Below, piece after piece: positions 36,022 to 46,100 of a stretch of 62,586 nucleotides of DNA. The translations under genes and the position numbers were made by a program. The notes beneath the pieces were generated by a model. The model saw only the letters and a list, made by a program, of their open reading frames with translations, ran no database searches and was not told the DNA's origin. Where the stretch lies: positions 1-62,586 of the forward strand of contig CANMML010000023.1 in NCBI GenBank assembly GCA_947499005.1. The letters run 5' to 3'. Origin of the DNA: an uncultured Aquimarina sp. Its GTDB lineage: Bacteria; Bacteroidota; Bacteroidia; Flavobacteriales; Flavobacteriaceae. Every line of letters begins with the position of its first letter. The first letter of the stretch is position 1.

Positions 36022-36233
36022 GTTTACTGGTCTCAATAATAGTTAAAACTATGTGCTTTAGTACATCTCACTTTTAGTTTCTAAAAATTTTATCTACGGC
36101 TTAGGCGTTAAGCAGTAGGTCTTATGTAGCTTATGGCTTAAAGCCTATAGCTTACAGTAATAAGCTAGAAAATATAATAAGACTTTCAGTGGCAACCGAA
36201 ACTATGGATCTTCCAGTCCATTGTACTTCATTT
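36022..36233. repeat. Dispersed element with two hairpins, copy B
   Basis: It matches 14982-15209 in block order: TGGTCTCA, AGTTAAAACTATG, a first hairpin (ATGTGCT-TT-AGTACAT, one G-T pair), AAGCAGTAGGTCTTATGTA, AAGACTTTCAGT, then CCGAAACTATGGATCTTCCA and a final hairpin with one mismatch. It is about 16 bases shorter and more diverged. Confidence 0.75.
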
Positions 36234-36318
36234 TAATACGATGAGATAGCCTTTTTTGGTTGTGTTTTAGCATTAATGAAGTTGATATTTAGTTGTGAAT
36301 TAGAGAGTTTGCTCTTTG

Positions 36319-36343
36319 TCGATAAAAATTGTATTTTTATCGA
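36319..36343. promoter_or_regulatory. Hairpin/palindrome upstream of the histidine kinase
   Basis: TCGATAAAAAT and ATTTTTATCGA are perfect 11-bp arms around TGT, 85 bases before the kinase start. Either an operator or the end of an upstream transcript; no T-run follows on the plus strand. Confidence 0.4.
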
Positions 36344-36427
36344 TATTTAATTTAGGGGTATTGCGTTCATTTATCTATTGATAGATGAAACTTCCTAAGT
36401 TAAATAACAACTGATGCTCGCTCCAAA

Positions 36428-39400
36428 ATGAATTCGTTTTATAATCTACTATTATATTACATGCTATTTGTCTGTACGCTAAATGCACAGACAGCAGATG
36501 AAATCGCTTTTAAACGTTTAGGAGAGCGATATGGCCTTTCCTGTAATAGAGTTCGAAATATTTTTGAAGATAAAGATGGCTTTGTGTGGGTGGCTACCGA
36601 AGATGGTTTGAACCGTTTCGATGGTTACGAATATAAAGTATATCGGCCTTTAAGCGATCAAGGGATTTCTTTAGGGTATGTTTCTATTAACGATATTTAT
36701 CAAACTGAAAAAGGGCAATTGTGGATAGGTACTGATTATGGTGCATATAAATTCACAGATAATAAGGTCATTTCTTATAGATCTTTACCTCAAGGTAGTT
36801 ATCGTCAATTTTTAAAAAAAGACGCCTCTTCTGTATGGATCTTACACAGTAATGGATTAGCTGTTTACGATTTTGAATCTAAGGACTTTTGTTATTTCGT
36901 TGATAATAAGAGTCATCCATTATACGGCTTGGAGATTTTTAAAATATTTGAAGATCGACGAGGTAATTTTTGGTTTACATCTACTGCTTTAGTAATCAAA
37001 TACGACCCTCGATTAGATACGTATGAAAAGTACCATCAATTTAAAGGATTAGATCTTTCTACGAGAAATGATATACTCGCGATAGAAGAAGATAAGCAAG
37101 GTAAAATATGGCTTGGTTTCGGGCAAAATGGCTTATTTAATTATGATCCTGCTACGGGAGATAAGGTGTTTAAGAAGCACAGTGATGGAATCGTAATGGA
37201 TGTACATGTTGATGAAGATAACATTCTTTGGGTTGCTAAGGGTAGTAACCAAGGTTTGTACATGCTGAATTTAGAAACCCAAGAAGAAGCAACTTTTTTA
37301 TATGATGTTAAGAACCCAAATAGTTTGAATGATAGTTCGGTTGTGAAAATATTTGAAGATAGTTTTGGGGATATTTGGGTAGGTACTTTTGGTTCTGGGA
37401 TCAACTATTTTTCTAAACGAAAGAAGAAGATATATGGTCTTAAACAGGGTAAAGGAGATGTAAGTTTCGAAAGTAACTTAATCAATTATTTTCATGAAGA
37501 TGGTCAACATATATGGATTGGAACTGAGGGAGGCGTTGACAGATGGGATAGGTTAAAGAAGCAGTTTACACATTATTCATATGAAGAGAATGATAAACAA
37601 AGTTTAAGAAGAGATCCAATAAGAGTCATTGAAAGCGATACTTCGGGAAATATTTGGATAGGTGCTTGGGATGGTGGACTAAGTAAATTTAATCGTGCGA
37701 CAAATAACTTTAAACGTTATGCTGCTTCAAACGAAGATGGCGCATTGAAAAGCGATAATGTAGTTAGCAGTAAAAAAGATTCTAAAGGTAGATTTTGGGT
37801 GGGGACTTTCGGTGGAGGGTTACACCTGTATGATGCTGTCGAGGATAATTTCAAAGCCATTTCTTTAACTCAAAAAGAAAACAATTCTTTGGCGTCAATG
37901 GTTTCGGATATTCAAGAGACTAAAGATGGTCTAATAGTGTATAATTCTTACAGAACCCTGAATTTTTACAATCCCGATAAGGACCAGTTACAGAGTTACG
38001 ATTTAGCGAAGCAAGTTGAAGTCTCGGAAGTAAATATCATTTGTCTTTTTGTAGATAACATGAATAAAATATGGCTAGGCACCAATATTGGATTATATCA
38101 TTTTGATCAAAATGAAGGGAAATTCACTTCATACCCAATAAATGCAGATTCAGATCAAATTACAGTTATGTCTATTATAGCAGATGATGAAGGAGATATT
38201 TGGTTTGGTTCTAACAATGGGCTATATAAGATTCAGAAAAAAGATAATAAAGTTGTTCGTTTTTCAAGTAAAGACGGATTTAATACCAATTCCTTCATAA
38301 GAAAATCGGCATATAAAACAAAGGACGGGATGCTGTTGTTTGGGACTTCAAAAGGAATGAATTTTTTCTATCCAGATGAGCTTAAGATAAATACAAAAGC
38401 ACCTAAGCTTCATATATCTTCTCTGTCTGTTTTAAAATCGCATCCAAATCTCAACAAAGAATACGAGTATATATTAGAAGATTTAGGTGCTGATAAAGAA
38501 ATTACTTTAAGTGAAAATCAATCAAGTTTTGTAATCTCATTTACAGGTCTCAATTATTTAGACCCAGAAAAAAATGAATATAAATATAAGTTGGAAGGCT
38601 ATGATGAAATTTGGATTGATGCTGGGCAAAAGAGAACGGCAACATATACAAATGTGCCTCCTGGGAAATATACATTTAAAGTTTCGGGAACCAACAGTGA
38701 CGGGATAGGATCATTAGAAAACAAGGAAATTAAAATCATTAAAAAAGGGCCGTGGTATTCTTCGAGATGGTTTAAAAATCTTTTGTTAACCTCAATAATA
38801 TTACTGCCAGTACTGTTTTATGTAGTTCGGATTTCTATTTTAAAAAAGCAGAAAAGTCTATTAAAACACAAAGTAGCAGAAAGAACAAAAGATTTAACTG
38901 TTGCTAATGATCAATTGATTGAGAAGTCAATACAAATTGAAATTCAAAATGAAGAGCTTTCGCAGCATAGATATCATTTAGAAGAGATTGTAAACGAACG
39001 AACTAAAGAATTAAGCAAAGCAAAGGTAAAAGCCGAAGAGTCGGATAGACTAAAGTCTGCTTTTATTGCAAACATGAGCCATGAAATAAGGACTCCTATG
39101 AATGCAATTCATGGTTTTTCGGGCATGTTAGAGGATGAAGATACTTCTGCAGAAGAGCGAAAAGAATATGTACAAATCATTAAAGATAGCTGTAAAGCTT
39201 TATTGGTACTTATTGATGATATTCTTGATATTTCTATAATGGATGCAAAAGGCATTAATCTTAATTTGGAACGCTTAGATGTTAGAAAGTTTTTAGGGCA
39301 ACTAAAGTCTATTTATGAAACAAAAGTCTCTGAAAATGTGATGCTGATTGTAGAAAATGATACTCCTATTTTTATCTCAACAGATGAAGTTAGATTACGG

Positions 39401-39724
39401 CAAATTTTATCTAATCTTTTAAACAATGCTGTCAAATTCACAGAACAAGGGAGTGTGAAGTTTGGCTCTAAATTAGAGGGAGATTCGATAATTTTTTATG
39501 TAAAGGACACAGGAATAGGTATTGCTGAAGGTGATTTGGATATGATTTTTAAACCTTTTAATAAAGTCAGTAATAGAAACGATAAAATCTATAGAGGTAC
39601 AGGGATAGGATTGTCCATAACACAGAGAATTGTTGATAGTTTAAAGGGGGAGATTTGGGTAGAATCCAACCAAGGAGAAGGAAGTAATTTTTATGTTAAA
39701 CTACCTTACACTAATGCTAGTTAA
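36428..39724 (+). CDS. Propeller-type sensor histidine kinase
   Basis: A 1098-residue sensor of the hybrid two-component-like design. A signal peptide (residues 1-20, ending LNAQ) leads into about 14 two-component regulator propeller repeats (EDKDGFVWVATEDGLNRFDG; EDSFGDIWVGTFGSGIN; EDKQGKIWLGFGQNGLF), then a Y_Y_Y domain (about 700-770), one transmembrane helix (LLLTSIILLPVLFYVV, about 783-798), a coiled coil, a HisKA domain with H885 in FIANMSHEIRTPMNAI, and a HATPase domain (LSNLLNNAVKFTEQG, DTGIGI, GTGIGLSI). Unlike full HTCS proteins it stops there, without receiver or AraC domains. A lone receiver gene follows after 192 bases. It probably senses the locus substrate in the periplasm. Confidence 0.9.
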   Translation: MNSFYNLLLYYMLFVCTLNAQTADEIAFKRLGERYGLSCNRVRNIFEDKDGFVWVATEDGLNRFDGYEYKVYRPLSDQGISLGYVSINDIYQTEKGQLWIGTDYGAYKFTDNKVISYRSLPQGSYRQFLKKDASSVWILHSNGLAVYDFESKDFCYFVDNKSHPLYGLEIFKIFEDRRGNFWFTSTALVIKYDPRLDTYEKYHQFKGLDLSTRNDILAIEEDKQGKIWLGFGQNGLFNYDPATGDKVFKKHSDGIVMDVHVDEDNILWVAKGSNQGLYMLNLETQEEATFLYDVKNPNSLNDSSVVKIFEDSFGDIWVGTFGSGINYFSKRKKKIYGLKQGKGDVSFESNLINYFHEDGQHIWIGTEGGVDRWDRLKKQFTHYSYEENDKQSLRRDPIRVIESDTSGNIWIGAWDGGLSKFNRATNNFKRYAASNEDGALKSDNVVSSKKDSKGRFWVGTFGGGLHLYDAVEDNFKAISLTQKENNSLASMVSDIQETKDGLIVYNSYRTLNFYNPDKDQLQSYDLAKQVEVSEVNIICLFVDNMNKIWLGTNIGLYHFDQNEGKFTSYPINADSDQITVMSIIADDEGDIWFGSNNGLYKIQKKDNKVVRFSSKDGFNTNSFIRKSAYKTKDGMLLFGTSKGMNFFYPDELKINTKAPKLHISSLSVLKSHPNLNKEYEYILEDLGADKEITLSENQSSFVISFTGLNYLDPEKNEYKYKLEGYDEIWIDAGQKRTATYTNVPPGKYTFKVSGTNSDGIGSLENKEIKIIKKGPWYSSRWFKNLLLTSIILLPVLFYVVRISILKKQKSLLKHKVAERTKDLTVANDQLIEKSIQIEIQNEELSQHRYHLEEIVNERTKELSKAKVKAEESDRLKSAFIANMSHEIRTPMNAIHGFSGMLEDEDTSAEERKEYVQIIKDSCKALLVLIDDILDISIMDAKGINLNLERLDVRKFLGQLKSIYETKVSENVMLIVENDTPIFISTDEVRLRQILSNLLNNAVKFTEQGSVKFGSKLEGDSIIFYVKDTGIGIAEGDLDMIFKPFNKVSNRNDKIYRGTGIGLSITQRIVDSLKGEIWVESNQGEGSNFYVKLPYTNAS

Positions 39725-39916
39725 GCATAGGTTTGTCTTTCAATACTTAGAAGGAATTTTTGAAGAGCCGATTTTCGGCCATACTAAGAGGGATTTGTTA
39801 CTTTTCTGGTTGGGCTAAACCTCTTGTAATTTTGTAAAAGAATTTTTAAATTAATGTGAAACTATAATTTTATCACTTTTAATCTGTTTTAGATGTAGTA
39901 GTTTGTGAAATATTAG

Positions 39917-40312
39917 ATGGGAAAAACAACTAAAATATTGATTGCAGAAGATGAAAAGCTAAATTTCATTTTATTAAAAAAGCTTTTAGAGAAAACGATT
40001 AAAAGTGATTTTAATATAATTCATGCAGCTAATGGTCAAGAAGCTATTGACTTTTGCGATGTAGAAGTTGATGTTGTTTTGATGGATATTGGAATGCCTA
40101 AAATAGATGGCTATGAAGCCACAAAAATTTTAAAAGAAGAATACCCAGATCTACCAATAATTATTCAAACAGCACATTGTTCAGTAGAACATGAGCAAAG
40201 AGCTGTTTCTGTTGGAGCTAGTGCTTTTCTGCCTAAACCTATAATACGGAAAGATTTTCAAAATCTTATTATGAAATTCATTCCCAATGCGATCTTTAAC
40301 ATAAATCTTTGA
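39917..40312 (+). CDS. Stand-alone response regulator receiver (CheY-like)
   Basis: A 131-residue receiver domain with the acidic pocket in LIAEDE, the phosphoacceptor D57 in VVLMDIGMPKIDGYEAT, and the conserved lysine in ASAFLPKPI. No output domain is present. It lies 192 bases after the propeller kinase and is its likely phosphorylation target, acting by protein interaction or as an intermediate. Convergent with the DUF72 gene, 7 bases apart. Confidence 0.9.
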   Translation: MGKTTKILIAEDEKLNFILLKKLLEKTIKSDFNIIHAANGQEAIDFCDVEVDVVLMDIGMPKIDGYEATKILKEEYPDLPIIIQTAHCSVEHEQRAVSVGASAFLPKPIIRKDFQNLIMKFIPNAIFNINL

Positions 40313-40319
40313 TTGAATT

Positions 40320-41222
40320 CTAGAAAAGGCGCTGTTGTAGATTCTCTAAATCCGATTGAGTTAGTGGGACTTTTAAATCTAATGCTAAGTCTTTATTTAG
40401 TTTTTTAATAAAATATTGAGATAGTAAAGGAGATTCCAATTCAATATTTTGATGTACAAAGAAATTAATTTCCGAAGCGCCTTGCTTTTTCCATAGCTTC
40501 ACCCGATCAACCCAGGCATCTAATCGTTGATAATCTGTTGCGTGATTTGCTCCAACCCAACGAATAAAAGTTTTAGGAGATGTTAATCTCATATGAAGTA
40601 AGTCTCTCCTGCCGGCGGTGTCAATAATGATACTGGTAATGTTATTTTCTTCAAATAACTGATGTGTTTCATTTGCAATGGATGGTATATTAAACCATTC
40701 AGTATGTCTTAATTCAATAGCAAGAGGGATTTCTTTAGGCCAATTTTCAACAAAATACCGTAGATCCGAAAAGTTAGTAGGGCTAAAATTATTATGCATT
40801 TGCAGAAAAATAACTCCCAACTTTTCTTTTAGAACCAATACATTTTTTAAAAACGCATCGACAAATATTTGTGAATCTTCTTTAAGTCTAGAAAAATGAG
40901 AAATATTTTGAACCAGTTTAGGGAAGAATGTAAAATTATTTGGGGTTTTAGTATACCATTTTTGAAATTGTTCTTCCGAATATAGCTTGTAGAAAGTAGC
41001 ATTTAATTCTATACAATTAAATTGAGATGCATAATAACTTAATTCGTCTTTAATTCCTCTAGGATAAAAACCTTTTAAGTCTTGTTTATTCCATTTTGCA
41101 CATCCAATATGGAATTTAGTTTGCGTGTTTTTTGATTTATTTAATACAAAAGAAGTCTCGGGATGGTCTTTCGGGAGGTGAAAATCAATATTTTCTAGAC
41201 TAGTAACTTTTCCAAATTGCAT
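40320..41222 (-). CDS. DUF72 protein
   Basis: A 300-residue DUF72 (YecE-like) TIM-barrel-type protein. Markers are FHIGCAKWNKQDLKGFYPRG, FNCIELNATFYKLYSEEQFQ, FTFFPKLVQNISHFSRL, GVIFLQMHNNFSP, LAIELRHTEWF and INFFVHQNIELESPLLSQ. The family is widespread with no established biochemical role. It sits between the receiver and sigma-factor genes on the opposite strand from the uptake locus and is probably unrelated to it. Confidence 0.9.
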   Translation of the reverse strand: MQFGKVTSLENIDFHLPKDHPETSFVLNKSKNTQTKFHIGCAKWNKQDLKGFYPRGIKDELSYYASQFNCIELNATFYKLYSEEQFQKWYTKTPNNFTFFPKLVQNISHFSRLKEDSQIFVDAFLKNVLVLKEKLGVIFLQMHNNFSPTNFSDLRYFVENWPKEIPLAIELRHTEWFNIPSIANETHQLFEENNITSIIIDTAGRRDLLHMRLTSPKTFIRWVGANHATDYQRLDAWVDRVKLWKKQGASEINFFVHQNIELESPLLSQYFIKKLNKDLALDLKVPLTQSDLENLQQRLF

Positions 41223-41248
41223 ATTTAAATATACAAGGATTGTCGTAA

Positions 41249-41785
41249 TTAAGTGAGCTCGGCTTTTAATTTTTGCATAGCTCTGTAGATATGACTTTCA
41301 ACCGTTTTTTCAGAGATATTTAGCATCTCACTAATCTCTTTGTAATTCAGTCCTCTTTTTTTATTTAAATTAAAAATAGTACGACTTTTTATAGGGAGTT
41401 TTTCTATTTCAGCTTCAACTCTATTCATCTGTATAACCTTAGTGTCATCCTGTTCAACAAACTCAGTAACAGTTTCTTGTATTAAAAGGGCGAGCGAATC
41501 CTTTTGTTTTTGTTTTTTAGAATATTGAGTTAAGAAAATGTTTTTTATAATCTGAAATACGTATTGATTTACAGGCTTATTTTCTATAATAAGTTCTCTT
41601 TTTTTCCAAAGACGGATCATGGCTTCTTGAACCAAATCTTTAGCTTGTTGATTGTCATATGTTAGCTTAAGGGCATACTTATAGAACGAACTATAATGAA
41701 GATCATATAGTTCGCGAAAAGCTTCCGGTTGACCATTTTTCAATCGGATATTAAGGTTGTTATTAAGATTAAATTTATTAAGCAT
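41249..41785 (-). CDS. ECF sigma factor (Bacteroidota FecI-like)
   Basis: A 178-residue sigma-70-family protein. Region 2 is YDNQQAKDLVQEAMIRLWKK (about 58-77) and region 4 is LPIKSRTIFNLNKKRGLNYK with the HTH ISEMLNISEKTVESHIYRAM (about 150-170). It is divergent from the first FecR gene across 107 bases, instead of leading the FecR-SusC-SusD run as is common. It is the only sigma factor in the locus and may serve both FecR proteins. Confidence 0.9.
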   Translation of the reverse strand: MLNKFNLNNNLNIRLKNGQPEAFRELYDLHYSSFYKYALKLTYDNQQAKDLVQEAMIRLWKKRELIIENKPVNQYVFQIIKNIFLTQYSKKQKQKDSLALLIQETVTEFVEQDDTKVIQMNRVEAEIEKLPIKSRTIFNLNKKRGLNYKEISEMLNISEKTVESHIYRAMQKLKAELT

Positions 41786-41892
41786 TTTCGTCGACCTGTT
41801 CGCTTAGTGATAGCAAATTAATAAAAAAAAACGCAAAAAAATGCAGGGTTCGTGTTTTTTTAGGTGTAATGTATATGAAAACCTTAGTGTAA
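41786..41892. promoter_or_regulatory. Divergent sigma/FecR promoter region
   Basis: This 107-base gap holds A-rich tracts, GCAGGGTTCGTG (about 41842-41853), a T7 run and GGTGTAATG (41861-41869) ahead of the FecR start. The GGGTTC/GTGTAAT pair could be an ECF-type promoter; this is a guess from position and resemblance. Confidence 0.35.
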
Positions 41893-42993
41893 ATGTTTCG
41901 AATTTCTACTCTTGTTGGTAAAATTTTAAAGTCATCTTTCAATAAAGAAGAGAGAGGATTTGTCAATGATTTTATTGATGGAAATGAAGTTGTTAGGGTA
42001 GAAGTCAAAAAATCATTGAAGGATGGTTTTTTGAAAGAGTCTGAAAATATTGATGAAGCTTTTAGGGGGTTTGAAAAATCTCTAAGGTTAGAATTAGAAA
42101 AAACGGACAGGAAGAAATCAAATATTACCATTGGTGTGGCAGCATCAGTAATTTTTATGTTGAGTAGTGTTTTTGTCTATAATGTTTTAAAGTCTTCTAG
42201 CCGATCAATAGATCAAAAAGAATTAAACAGAGATATAGTTCTAACATTACCAAATGGAGAAAAAACCATTGTAGAAGAAACATCAGAGATAAAAAATGAG
42301 CTTCAAAGTTTTTTTAGTCAAGAGGATGAGTTAAATCCTAAGGGTAGAGGGTTAAGTTCTATTTATGTGCCAAAAGGGAGAACCTACATGATGGAATTAT
42401 CAGATGGTACGAAAGTGCATTTAAATGCAGATACAGAACTGAAATTCCCTATTGCATTTGATGGAGAATTTAGAAAAGTTGAGTTAATAGGAGAAGGTTT
42501 TTTTGAAGTGGTGTCCAATAAGAAGAAGCCTTTTATAGTAGTTTCTGAAGGCTTAGAAACTAAAGTATACGGAACAAAATTTAATGTATCTTCTTATACA
42601 GGGGGCATTAAAAACCAAATAACATTAGTTGAAGGAAGTGTTGGAGTGACAAATGTGAAGGATAATATTAGGAGTATGTTAAAGCCTAACCAAATGTTTA
42701 CTTGGGAAAAAAGTAAGGATAGGTATTTTATAAAGGAAGTAGATGTCAATGAAAGGATTAGTTGGCTAAGAGGTTTTGTAAGTTTTAATGACACCAGCTT
42801 AGCAGAGATGATTCCGATTATAGAAAGAAAGTTCGATATATCAGTAGAGCTTTCTGGGAAAGAATTAAAGTCAAAAAAGTTTACAGGAAAACTTAGTGTA
42901 GATACTGTAGAAGAACTACAAGCGATATTAGATGCAACAAAAGTGTTTAGTTGTCAGTATCAGGCGAACGAAAAGAAATTATTGATTGAATGA
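41893..42993 (+). CDS. FecR-family anti-sigma factor 1
   Basis: A 366-residue membrane protein. The N-terminal 75 residues are the cytoplasmic sigma-binding part, followed by one transmembrane helix (ITIGVAASVIFMLSSVFVYN, 78-97). The periplasmic FecR domain includes VPKGRTYMMELSDGTKVHLN, then GEGFFEVVSNKKKPFIV and VYGTKFNVSSYTGG. The C-terminal DUF4974 part (SFNDTSLAEMIPIIERKFDI, ending LIE) follows. It pairs with the divergent sigma factor and with the downstream SusC, whose STN domain would signal to it. Confidence 0.92.
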   Translation: MFRISTLVGKILKSSFNKEERGFVNDFIDGNEVVRVEVKKSLKDGFLKESENIDEAFRGFEKSLRLELEKTDRKKSNITIGVAASVIFMLSSVFVYNVLKSSSRSIDQKELNRDIVLTLPNGEKTIVEETSEIKNELQSFFSQEDELNPKGRGLSSIYVPKGRTYMMELSDGTKVHLNADTELKFPIAFDGEFRKVELIGEGFFEVVSNKKKPFIVVSEGLETKVYGTKFNVSSYTGGIKNQITLVEGSVGVTNVKDNIRSMLKPNQMFTWEKSKDRYFIKEVDVNERISWLRGFVSFNDTSLAEMIPIIERKFDISVELSGKELKSKKFTGKLSVDTVEELQAILDATKVFSCQYQANEKKLLIE

Positions 42994-43059
42994 AGGGAAT
43001 AGTGTTACGATTTCTTTATTAAGTGAATAATTTGAAGTGTAATAAAAACATATTCGAGC

Positions 43060-43079
43060 GCTAGTGTTTAAAAACTAGC
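43060..43079. promoter_or_regulatory. Near-perfect 20-bp palindrome upstream of SusC1
   Basis: GCTAGTGTTTAAAAACTAGC is palindromic apart from one G-A mismatch. It lies 69 bases before the first SusC start, in the FecR-SusC gap. Possible operator or mRNA hairpin. Confidence 0.45.
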
Positions 43080-43125
43080 ATGTTTGAATTCTTGTATCAT
43101 TTTATGATGCGATAATAGTAGTAAC

Positions 43126-43147
43126 AACAATTAACCAAACTTTATTT
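43126..43147 (+). promoter_or_regulatory. Conserved SusC leader, copy 1
   Basis: The 22 bases directly before the ATG (core AACAATTAACCAAAC) are repeated with one difference before the second SusC gene at 49527-49548. The rest of the two upstream regions is not clearly alike, which suggests selection on translation initiation or transcript processing. Confidence 0.6.
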
Positions 43148-46100
43148 ATGAAAACAACTTTAAAATGGTCGGGTTTACGACAAGCCCTAGTGTTGTTTCT
43201 TGTTTTTGGGTTGCATTTACAGTCGATATCGGCTAAAGATGTAGATCAAAACGGGAGGCTGACTTTGTCTTTGACTAATGTAACGTTAAAGACAGTGTTT
43301 TCTAATATCGAGGAAAAAACAGATTTTTCTCTATTTTACGAAAACGATTTAGTGGATCTTAATTCTATAGTAAGTGTAGAAGGATCAAATTTATCGATTG
43401 AAAAAATATTAACTCAAGTTCTAAATGGACAAGGGATTGATTTTAATATCGTTAACAAGCAAATTGTGTTATCTGAAAAGCAAGTGAAGACTTTGGGAAA
43501 CGCAAATCTAAAAAGCGAACAAACTCTAAAAACAGTAACGGGAGTAGTTGCAGACGCTTCAGGTGAAACGTTACCAGGAGTTAATGTTACAGTTAAAGGT
43601 CAGTCTAAAGGAACACAGACAGATTTTGATGGTAATTATACTATTAATGTAGAAGATACTGATGTGTTAGTGTTTTCTTATGTAGGATTTAAAACGGTAG
43701 AGCAAGCAGTAGGGTCTAGTACTACTGTAAACGTTTCTTTAGAAGAAGATGCTTCTGCTTTAAATGAAGTAGTAGTAATTGGGTATGGTACTGCAAAGAA
43801 GAGTGATTTAGCTGGTTCTGTGTCCCAGTTAAGTACGGAAGCATTTGAAGAGCAACCAATCACAAGAGTTGAAGATGCAATACAAGGAAGAATTGCAGGG
43901 GTTGCATTGACAAAGCCTAGTGGTAATCCAGGAGGAGATACAAAGATTCGTATTCGTGGTGTAAACTCAATTACAGGGGATAATAATCCTTTAGTTGTTG
44001 TAGATGGAATTTTTGGAGGAGACTTAAGAACAATCAATCCAAATGATATTGCATCTATTGAGGTGTTGAAAGATGCTTCAGCAACAGCTATTTATGGTTC
44101 TAGAGGTTCTAATGGTGTGATTTTAATTACAACAAAGAAAGGAAAAGGAAAGCCAAAAGTAAGTATTGATTATTTTACTTCTATTGCTACCCTAAGAGAT
44201 AAGTTGGAATATTATCAAAGACCAGGTGGTTATGTTAGGAATAATTTTGAAGATCTTTCAATTGCTTTAGGTGGAGATGATGCTGTAAATGCAATACTAT
44301 CTGACCCTATTGATGCAGAAGACGAGTTGTTTAGAGCGGCATATACTAATAATGTACAAGCTAGTGTTAGTGGGGGTGAAGATAAATTTAATTACTTTAT
44401 TTCGGCTAATTATGCTGATCAAGAGGGGGTTATGATTACTAATGATTATGATAGATACTCCTTTAGAGCTAACCTTGAAAGCCAAGTTAATGATAAACTG
44501 AAGGTAGGATTTAATGTTTATACAAGTAGAGAAGAAAACGTTAATAGTCCAGATGCTTTTCCTAAAGGTCGTGGAGGGGCAGTTATAGCTACTTTAACTC
44601 ATGATCCCACAGTGCGTTATAGGGTTGGTGATCAGTATGTTCGTAGTGGTTTTACTTTGGGTACAATTGGAAATAGAGGAAGAGATGTTCCTTTTCCGAT
44701 AGAATTGAGGAATAGTGATATTACAAGAACAGATTATAGAACCAATTTAAACTTGAACATAAAATATGATATTATTGATGGATTGTCATATAGTTTTGTT
44801 GGGGGTGCAGGTGTTTTCAATAGAAGAATAAACGAATTAAGAATAACATCGCCATTAACATCTGATAGATCTGAAGAAGACATTGCGCGAGTGGTTAACA
44901 ATAATGCTGTAAATTATCAAATCAGTAATATAGTTAATTGGAATAAGAGTTTCGGGGATCATAATTTTGATATAACTGCTGTTTATGAACTTCAAGAGAC
45001 TAAATCTGAAAATTTTGGAACGACAATAGAAAATCTAGAAAATTCAGAATTATTTGCTAATGTATTTACAGCTCCCCTAAATGCTTTTGATGGAGATACA
45101 GAATCTGGTAATTCTGCAAATACAAGAGCTATACAATCAGGATTGGCAAGATTGCAGTATAATTTTAATAGTAGTCTTTATCTTACGGGTTCTGTAAGAG
45201 TTGATGAGTCATCTGTATTTTCAAAAGAGAATAGGGTGGGGTATTTCCCTTCAGCTGCAATCGCATATAGTTTTAAAAACTTGAATTTACTTGAAAAAAG
45301 TAATGTGTTTAGCGATGTTAAGTTAAGAGCTAGTTGGGGGCAAACTGGAAATCAAAATATTGCTGGTGGAGCTACACGAGATGGCTTTATGCGTAATGTT
45401 ACTACTTTGCGTGGTGAGCAAAGATCTATTCCTATTCAGAATAGAGTAGGGAATCCAAATTTAGTTTGGGAGACTACTGAGCAATGGGACGCGGGAGTAG
45501 ATTTAGGTTTCTTTGATAATAGATTGAATTTTTCATTTGACTATTACCAAAAATCTTCTAAAGACTTATTGTTAGCTACATTATTTGCTGATACTGATAA
45601 TGTTACATTTTTTCAGAATGTAGGTGAAATTGAAAATAAAGGTTTTGATGTTAGTTTATATGGAGATGTGATAGATACTGATGATTTTAATTGGACTTCA
45701 GGTGTTACAATTTCTCATGTAAAAAATGAAGTTGTTGATTTAGATGGAGATAGAGAGTTTATTGGGGTTGATTCTCCTAATGCATCTGGAGACCCTTCAG
45801 TGGCTTTATCTGAAATACGTTTAGGTCAGCCGCTAGGTAATTTTTTAGGTAGAAGATTTACAGGAGTAGATTCGGATGGTAATGCTACTTATGAAGATAA
45901 TGGAGAAGACGGGTTCGATAGAAAAGTAATTGGGAATGGTACTCCAACCATCACATGGGGATTTAATAATACATTATCGTATAAGAAATTCGATTTTAAC
46001 ATGTTTTGGACAGGAGCTGCTGGTTTTGATGTTTATAACCAAACCAGAGCTGCTATAGAAGGTGATAATAATGACTTTCTTGGTAATCTTAGTAGAAATA

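Larger units (their letters stand above)
35983..36427. other. Repeat-bearing non-coding stretch
   Basis: No gene in these 445 bases. They carry the TTGGC-ACC-GCCAA block with GGGTAT-A-ATACCC (36002-36014), the second copy of the two-hairpin element (36022-36233), and an 11-bp hairpin (36319-36343) upstream of the histidine kinase gene. Confidence 0.7.

Noticed and set aside
41778..42131. 117-codon minus-strand frame overlapping FecR1
   Set aside because: It is an antisense shadow of the FecR gene running into the end of the sigma factor gene.
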